From positions 239,539 through 250,213 of the forward strand of contig MU646840.1 of NCBI GenBank assembly GCA_026770585.1: a stretch of 10,675 bases of DNA, given 5' to 3'. The notes beneath the pieces are model-generated. The model worked only from the letters and a program-made list of their open reading frames with translations. It was not told the origin of the DNA and did not search any database. Numbering within the stretch: position 1 is the first letter of the stretch; every line of letters begins with the position of its first letter. Origin of the DNA: Baffinella frigidus (Eukaryota > Cryptophyceae > Cryptomonadales > Baffinellaceae). Shown here in pieces: positions 1 to 7,700 of this stretch. A program made the position numbers and the translations under genes.

Positions 1-33
1 TCTCTCTCTCTCTCTCCTCCCCCCCCTTCCCCC

Positions 34-64
<31 letters not shown>

Positions 65-112
65 CTCACTCACACACACACACACTCTCTCTCTCTCTCT
101 CTATATATATAT
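1..112. repeat. CT/CA/TA microsatellite
   Basis: Mostly (CT)n with short C runs, then (CA)n at 66-85 and (TA)n near 101-112. It lies within what is probably an intron, just 5' of the first visible exon acceptor. Confidence 0.95.
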
Positions 113-155
113 ACATAAATATCGATCTGAGGGTGTGTTGTGGTGTGGGGGTCAG

Positions 156-229
156 GTCGCGGAGCTGGGGGCGGTGGCAGCGTTGGTTCACGCCATGAAG
201 TGGAATCCAGAACACCAAGGAATCCAACG
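156..229 (+). CDS. ARM gene exon 1 of window
   Basis: Starts after acceptor GTCAG and ends at donor GTCTCT, leaving two bases (CG) of a split Arg codon (phase 2). It encodes 24 residues: the second half of an ARM repeat, with AELGAV, then ALVHAMKW and ending EHQGIQ, matching the G-V/I-x-x-x-V-x-A-M...V/I-Q part of the consensus. The two donor bases plus the first G of exon 2 make CGG, giving IQ-R-AGC, the expected repeat junction. The donor runs straight into a CT microsatellite. Exon start 156 is chosen because AG precedes it and phase 0 is clean; an upstream acceptor is possible because the frame stays open a little further 5'. Confidence 0.72.
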
Positions 230-230
230 G

Positions 231-262
<32 letters not shown>

Positions 263-2905
263 CCGCTCTCTCTCTCTCTCGCGCGCTCTCGCGCGCGCGC
301 GCTCTCTCTTTCTCTCTTGCTGCCCCCTACACCTTACACCCACGCGATGAAGTGGAATCCACAACACCAAGGAATCCAACGGTCGCTCGCGCTCTCTCGC
401 TCACTCTCTCTCTCTCTCTCTTGCTGCACCCTACACCTTACACCCACTCGATGAAGTGGAATCCAGAACACCAAGGAATCCAACGGTCCCCCCCGGCGCC
501 CCCACAATCTCTTTCTCTCTCTCGAGAGAGAGAGAGCGTCGCTCTCTCTCTCTGACGCTCTCTCGCTCTCTTTCTCTCTCTGACGCTCTCGCTTGCTGCA
601 TCCTACATCTTAGCCCCACTCGAAGCCCACCGTGTGACCGTGTGGGGGGTCGCCTCTGGGACACCGCCTGATGCCGTACCTTACCTACCTAGGAGTGCGA
701 GACGCTCTCGAACATTACGAACATTACGAATATCGCGACGAGCGCTGACCCTCGACGAATCACCGCCGATATCTCGCGCCCCCTTTTCTGACATTTCCCG
801 CCCCTGGGGCTGACATTTTCGGTCCCCTTTCCCGCTCCCTTTTCTGACATTTTCGGCCCCCAGAGATGCCATTTTCGGCCCCCGCGCGATACCTGACAGG
901 GCGGGGTGTGACATCTCGCGCCCCCTTTCCTGACATTTTCGGCCCCCGCGTGTTGCCTGGCAGGGCGGGGTGTGAGACGCTCTCGAACATCGCAACGAGC
1001 GCTGACCCACGACTGATCGCGGCCGAGGGCGCTATCGAGGCGGTCTGCCTCCAACCCCCAAACCTTAGCCCTCCAAAGCCCCACCCCCTAGCCTTCCGAA
1101 GTGGACCAGATCCTGATTTAAGCTTTCTCGATTTTGGCCTGGAAAGCCTCGAATTTCGTCTGGGAAGCCTTTCCGTTCTTCCCTGATTGACTTTACTTTT
1201 TTTTTTTCAAGTGATTTTACCGCGGCCGAACGTTCTCTCTCTTCGAAACAAATGACTTTCGATTGCGGGTTTTACGTTTCTCGGGCACTTGTACCCCATC
1301 ACTTCCTGTCAGCAACAATATTCGCGGTTAACGGGGGCACTAGCACCGCGTGACCACCGCGTGACCTCCTTTGCCCGGTCGTACTACCCCCCCCGCGGCG
1401 TGTCCGAACTCTTCCTCCCGAGAGGAGAGTTGACTAACCCTAAGTGGCCAATTTGACTCCCCCCCTCCCCCCCGCAGGTTGTGGCATCGATGTAGGGGAA
1501 CCTGAACCACGTACGGGTTCTGGAGAAGAGTTTTGCGGCTGACAGCAACGCTATCACGTCCTGTCAGCAACGCTATCCGCGGTTGATGGGGGCACTAGCA
1601 CCGTGTGACCACCGCGTGACCTCCTTTGCCCGGTCGTACTGACCCCCCTCACCTCACATCAGGTTGTGGCATCGATGAAGGGGAACCTGAACCACGTGAG
1701 GGTTCTGGAGAAGAGTTTCGCGGTTCGTCCCCCCCCTCCCCCTTTTCCGGACAACTGCCCACGGATCGCCCAAGTCAGCCTCGACACCATCTGCGCTGCA
1801 ATTTAAAACTTTGGATTTCACTAAAAGTTACTACACGTGTTCTTTAATATTAGAATTAAAGATCGTTCTGTGTAGTAAATTTCATTACCGAAATGTTTCA
1901 AATTAAATCAGTTTTCCAAAGAACACAGGCGCTGTGGCAGCTGGCGCGGTGTCCGGACAACTGCCCCCACATCGGAATACTAGTAAAGTTGATTCTCAAG
2001 GGAGAAACGCGCCAAAAGTGTTGGGAATTGGAGCCGTTTGCCGCCGCTTCAATTTGTTTTTGTACCACAAAACACTTTGAGCGCGAAACGTTGCGTTTGA
2101 AATTCTCACATATGACCTGGCGTGGACAGGCGCTGTGGCAGCTGGCGCGGTGTCCGGACAACTGCCCCCGCATCGCTGAAGTCGGCCTCGATACCATCTG
2201 CTCGTCAAATCGACTAAAAGCACTTTGAACCGTCTTTCTATCGACTAAAAGTATTTTTGGCCGAAATCCGGCCAAAGTGGACGGATTTGTGGGGAAGTTG
2301 ACTTTGGAAACAGGTCGATTTGATGCGCGGGCCATCGTCGCGTGGCAGGCGCTGTGGCAGCTGGCGCGGTGTCCGGGGATCGCCGAAGTCGGCCTCGATA
2401 CCATCTGCGCTTCAATCTAAAACATTGAATTTCAATGAAAATTACGACACGTTTGCTTCAATATCACTAGTAAAGATCGTTCTCTGTAGTAAATTTCATT
2501 GCCGATTTTTATTATTACTATTAAATCAGTTTTCCTATGGATACAGGCGCTGTGGCAGCTGGCGCGGTGTCCGGACAACTGCCCACGGATCGCCGAAGTC
2601 GGCCTCGATACCATCTGCGCAGCCATGCTGCACAACCCTAACCGCGCCGCGGTCCGTGCCTCCACCTTCTACCCCTCCCCTGCCGCCCCCTTGTTAAGCC
2701 AGTCTCCTAGTTAAAGCCAGTCTCCCAGGTTTTCGATACCATCTGCGCAGCCATGTTGCACCACCGTGCGATGGGGTGCACCCGGGTCCTCGCCATGCAC
2801 CCAGAATGCCACGACGGGTAGGGGGTTAGGGTGGGATATGGGGGGGGGAGGGGAGGGGGGGCAGAGAGAGAGAGAGAGAGAGAAAGCAGGAAAGAGAGAG
2901 AGAGC

Positions 2906-2941
<36 letters not shown>

Positions 2942-4667
2942 CAGCTCCCGGCGATAAAGGCGCATGTGTGTGTGGCTTCGCAGGTGCACGGGCAAACCGC
3001 CTGTGAGGCTGGTCAAATCCTCTTTTGTGAGGCTGTCAAATCCTTTGTTTAGTGCTCACGGAATGTGTGTGTGTGTACGGCGGCGCAGGTGCATCACCGA
3101 GCGATGGGGTGCATTCGGTTTCTGGCCGCGCACCCAGAATGCCACTCGATCACGATCAAGCGCGCGCTCGCCTGCATCCTCAACTCCATGAAAGGCCAGC
3201 GAAGTCAGGTCGAAGTGCAGGTATCCGCCGTGAATCCTAAACCCGGAACCCGAAACCCGAATCACGAAACACGAAACACGAAACACGAAACACGAAACAC
3301 GAAACAAGAAACCCGAAACCTGAAACACGAAACCCCAAACCCAAACCCCGCCACACCCTGAACCTCTCCTCCCGGATCCAGCAGAAAGGGTGAGCTCTAG
3401 TTGTAAACTGTGGACCTGAATGGCCCCAGACGGACCCACGGGTAGGCGCCTTAAGACCCTCACCGTCGCATCCTTTTGGCACAACACCCGCCACACCCTG
3501 AACCTCGGTCCTCGTGGTGCAGAAGGAAGGGTGTGCGGGGCAGCGCCCCCCCCCCCCCATGCCCGCCACCATGACCGCCCCAACCACCCGCCACACCCTG
3601 AACCTCTCCGCGTGGATGCTGCAGGAGGAGGGGTGTGCGGCGCTGCTGTCTCTCACGGCCAAGTCGTCCTCATCAAGGATTCGCGTGGGTGCGGGGGGGG
3701 GGGTACGTCTCGCCCTCCATACTTCTCTTTTTCTTCTTTATTACTCTCGCTACAGGTCCTAAATGAGGTCCTTGAGCCTTGCGTTGAGTGATACAAAAGT
3801 CTGTTAGCCTCAAGAAACGCCATCCATACCGCAGACACGCACGCGAGACACCAATGGCTCCAACGACAATGGCTCCAAAGGCCTCAGGGCAATGGCGATA
3901 ACGTCCTGGACTGGGGGGTGCAGGTGGACGCGATAATCCAAGCGATGAAAGCTCATACGGAACATCAGGACATCCAGGTGTGTCCTCAAACTCCTTCACC
4001 CCCACACACGCAATAGAGCCAGCAAGAAAAAGCAAGCGAGAAAGCGAGAGAGAGAGCGAGAGAAAGAGAGATAGATAGAGAGAGAAAGAGAGAGCGCGAG
4101 CGCGAGAGAGAGCGCGAGAGAGAGCGAGAGAGATAGAGCGCGCGAGAGAGAGGGTAAGCGAGAGACACCAACACTTCCCGAATGTATCGAAAGTAGGTTG
4201 CAGGCAGCCTCCCCCCACTTCTGCATGATTGGAACACCAGGAAATACCGTCCTTAGAGACCCCCCCCATCAACCACACCTCATCAGAGGCGGTCAGCTTT
4301 GTTTCGACAAGTGGACACATCTGCAGCAAGTGCAGCAGTACTGCTAGAGCGTTTGCGGTAATTGTTGTCCGTTTTGGACATACGGTTTTCCCGTTTCCCG
4401 GTTTTGATTTGTACCAGAAGTGTCCATTTAAAATGTTTGCTACTACAGAAAATTCATTTCGGAAGATAACTGGATCAGTTCCTCTTCAATAGGAGGTTGC
4501 ATAGGAGAGATGATCTAGCTATGCTTCAGTCTATACATTGACGCATGACAGTCAACCCCTTTAATGCAGACCTAAAGCTCCCACCCTGAAACTGGTCTTG
4601 GCTTCCCGCAGCGGATGGGGTGTGACGCGCTGGTGTTGTTCTTGATTGACATAGCAGCAGCAGCAGC

Positions 4668-4754
<87 letters not shown>

Positions 4755-7700
4755 GTATATGTATATATAAATATTAATATATATATATATGATATGGATG
4801 TGAGGCAGGCGCGCGCGCAACGGCAGCCAGCAGATTCCTCGACTGAAGGTGGTCTTGGAAAATACCTCGACTTCAGATGGTCCTACAGAGGTACCTCGAC
4901 TGAAGGTGGTCCTGGCGTCCCGCAGCAGATGTGGTGTGACGCGCTAGTGCTATTCGTAATGGGGGGGTGACAAAAGACTGATCAAGGACCCTCCAAACCC
5001 TGAACCCTGCAACTCTAAACCCCAAACTCGGTAGGGATGCTCAAGCCGAGTTGGGCACTTTTCGGTTTCCGAATGGCCGTTTCCGGTTTTGTCTTTTTCG
5101 CTGAAGGTGGTCCCCTGGTCCGCAGCGGATGGGGTGTGACGCGCTAGTGCTGTTCGCAATGGGGGGGAACAAGAGGCTGATCAAGGAGGCTGGGGGGGTG
5201 GGTTCGTGTCTCGAAGCCATGCGAAACTTCCCGGACGAAGTCCATCTTCAGCGAAGAGGTGATCTAAGATCTGGTTTGATCTATTTGGGCAGACCAGTTT
5301 TGGTGAGCAGGGGCTGTTTCCTGCTCGAATGTTGACGGGATTGTACCGCACACCCAGCATGTCAACTTGAGAATAGGCAAGGAGGTGAGGGGGGTGGGCG
5401 CGTGTCTCGAAGCCATGCAAAACTTCCCAGATGAAGTCCACCTCCGGCGAAGAGGTGGGTCGCACACCCTCGCTCTGTCTCGGTCTATTTGGGCTCACCG
5501 ATTTGGTGAGCCCGGGCAGTTTTCTGCCCCAAAGTGGACATATTTGTACCGCACACCCAGTATGTCAACTTAAAAATAGTCGGCCAACGCGTGCCTCAAA
5601 GTGATGCGAAACTTCCCTGACGAAGTGCATCTCCAGCGAAGAGGTGGGTCACACACCCTGCATAATGACACCGAGGCTGCTGACGTCTGGGGATCCTACA
5701 CGAGCCTTTGCTCTGTCTCCGCCTATATGAGCGAAGCTCCTTAGTTGCCGTGGTCTCGTTTCCGCCCTAAAGTTGACGGATTTGTACCGCACACCCAGCA
5801 TGACAACTTGAGAATAGTCGGCCTACCCGCTTCTTAAAGAGGCGGGGGGGGGGGGCGAGTGCTTGGAAGCAATTCGTAACTTCCCGGACGACGTCCACCT
5901 TCTTCTTCTTCTTTATTACTCTCGATACAGGTCCTAAATCAGGCCCTTGAGCCTTGAGTTGAGTGATACAAAAGTCTATGCGCCTTAAGAAACGGGCCCG
6001 CCTCAGAGACGAGAGCTACGAAGTCCTCCTTCAATGGAGAGGCGATCTACCTCTGGTTCGGTCTATTTGGGCACACCAGTTTTGGTGTTTATTCTGCTCG
6101 AAAGTTGACGGATTTGTACCGCGGACCCAGGATGTCAGCTCGAGAATAGTCAACTTGAGAATAGACTTGAGAATAGTCAAGGAGGCAGGAGGGGTGCGCG
6201 CGTGCCTGGAAGCAATGCTAACCCCCTGAACCCTACAACCTAATCTTTAAACCCTGAACCCTAAACCCTGAACCCTGAACCCAAAACCCTAAACCCTCAA
6301 CCCCAAACCCCACACCCCAAACCATATACCCTGAACCCTAAACCCTAAAGCCTAAACTCTAAACTCTAAACCCCAAAGTCTGAACCCTACACGCTGCGAG
6401 CAGGGTGCGCGCTGATGTTCGAGATGGCAGACAATCCCGAGGCTCTCTCAGAGGTCGAAGAGCAGGTACTCGAGCTTCTCTCTCTCTCTCCCTCTCTCTC
6501 TCTCTCTCCCCCTCTCCCTCTCCCTCTCCCTCATCCTCACCCTCACCCTCACCCTCTCCCTCTTCCTCTCCAACTCCCTCTCCCTCTCCTTCTCCCTCTC
6601 CCTCTCCTTCTCCCTCTCCCTCTTCCTCTCCCTCTCCCTCCCCCTCCGCCTCCCCCTCCTCCTCCCCCGCTCCCTCTCTATTTCCCTCGCCCGCCCCCTC
6701 CCCCTCGCCATTTCCCTCGCCCTCGCCCCCGCCCTCCCCCTCTCCCTCTCAGGCTCTCACATGAGTGGAAGAGCAGGAACAAAACCGCAGTAGATGTTCC
6801 TCGCAGTTGGCGCGATCAACGATGGGTGGTTCCCCCTGTGGGTAGCAGGCGCTAACTAAGGGGGATTCCTCTGGCAGGGAGGTTTTAGAGTTGATACTGG
6901 CGTTGATCAACCGCGACACCCACCCAGCGGGCTACGAAGGGATTTTCGGGCGCTGAGAGCCCGAGTTTCCGTTACCTTATCCGCAGGAGCCCCCCTGGAC
7001 CATGCAATTTAAACCGTGTTTTCGCTATCTTAGGGTTGGACCTGTCCTATGGTAAAGCGACGCTAAAACAGCCAAATCTGACAAAATCCACCCTTAAGAT
7101 AGCATAAAAGGCGGTTTAAATTGCATGGCCTCGGACATTAATGTATCCCGTGGGGGGTAGGAGGCGCTGGATTTGATACCAGCGTTCATCAACCGCGACT
7201 CTTCGGATAAGGCGGTCGTTGACTTCTCAATAGAGCGGTGTGCAGAAAGAAGTTAGCCGCACAAACAATGCAACAATGGTCAAATCGATATTTTGTGCCG
7301 GATCCGTCAACGTTCACCACTATTTCGTTTTTTTTTTCGCGGCCAATTCTGCACAACGATCTGAACGCACGCGTTTCTTTCTTGGTAGGAGGCACTGGAG
7401 TTGATACTGGCGTTCATCAATCGCGACACTTCGGATAAGGCGATCGTCGACTTTGGGTCCCGCGTGCTCCGAAAGCTCGGACACACCATGACTACAACAT
7501 TCGAGGTCTCCCACCCACACAAGACCCCGGTGGCTGCTAAGTGGCTAGCTCTGTCTCAGTCTATTTGGGCTCACCAATGTGGTGATCCCGGGCTCTTCCC
7601 CGCTCCAAACTTGACGGATTTGTACCGCGTCCACACGAGGCTAAGCAGGCGAACAGAATAAAACCCGGGGGCTGTACAAGTAGGGCCTATCCATGCGTGA

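Noticed and set aside
135-555. Ser/Leu-rich open frames in intron 1
   Set aside because: Apart from exon 1 and its copies these are (CT)n read in frame.
1898-2404. 168-codon open frame on the minus strand
   Set aside because: It is the reverse complement of several exon 4 copies, repeating SRPTSA...[10 protein letters not shown]. The plus-strand frame has ARM consensus and splice sites; the minus frame matches nothing.
3056-3583. 175-codon minus-strand open frame
   Set aside because: It covers the GAAACAC minisatellite, which reads as [13 protein letters not shown], plus exon 5 antisense. Low complexity, no domain.
3673-4329. 218-codon minus-strand open frame
   Set aside because: Much of it is Leu/Ser/Arg from the GA microsatellite, and it runs over exon 7 and intron 6 in antisense. 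Openness comes from lack of stops in (CT)n.
4229-4492. 87-codon plus-strand open frame in intron 7
   Set aside because: No ARM pattern, no compatible phase on both sides, and no recognisable family. A vague likeness of its start to the EHQ-GI motif is too short to trust.
6405-6855. Open frames through the CT-rich tract (Ser-Pro or Pro-Leu rich)
   Set aside because: Only their first 17-20 codons (exon 9) are supported. After the GTACTC donor they are microsatellite translation.
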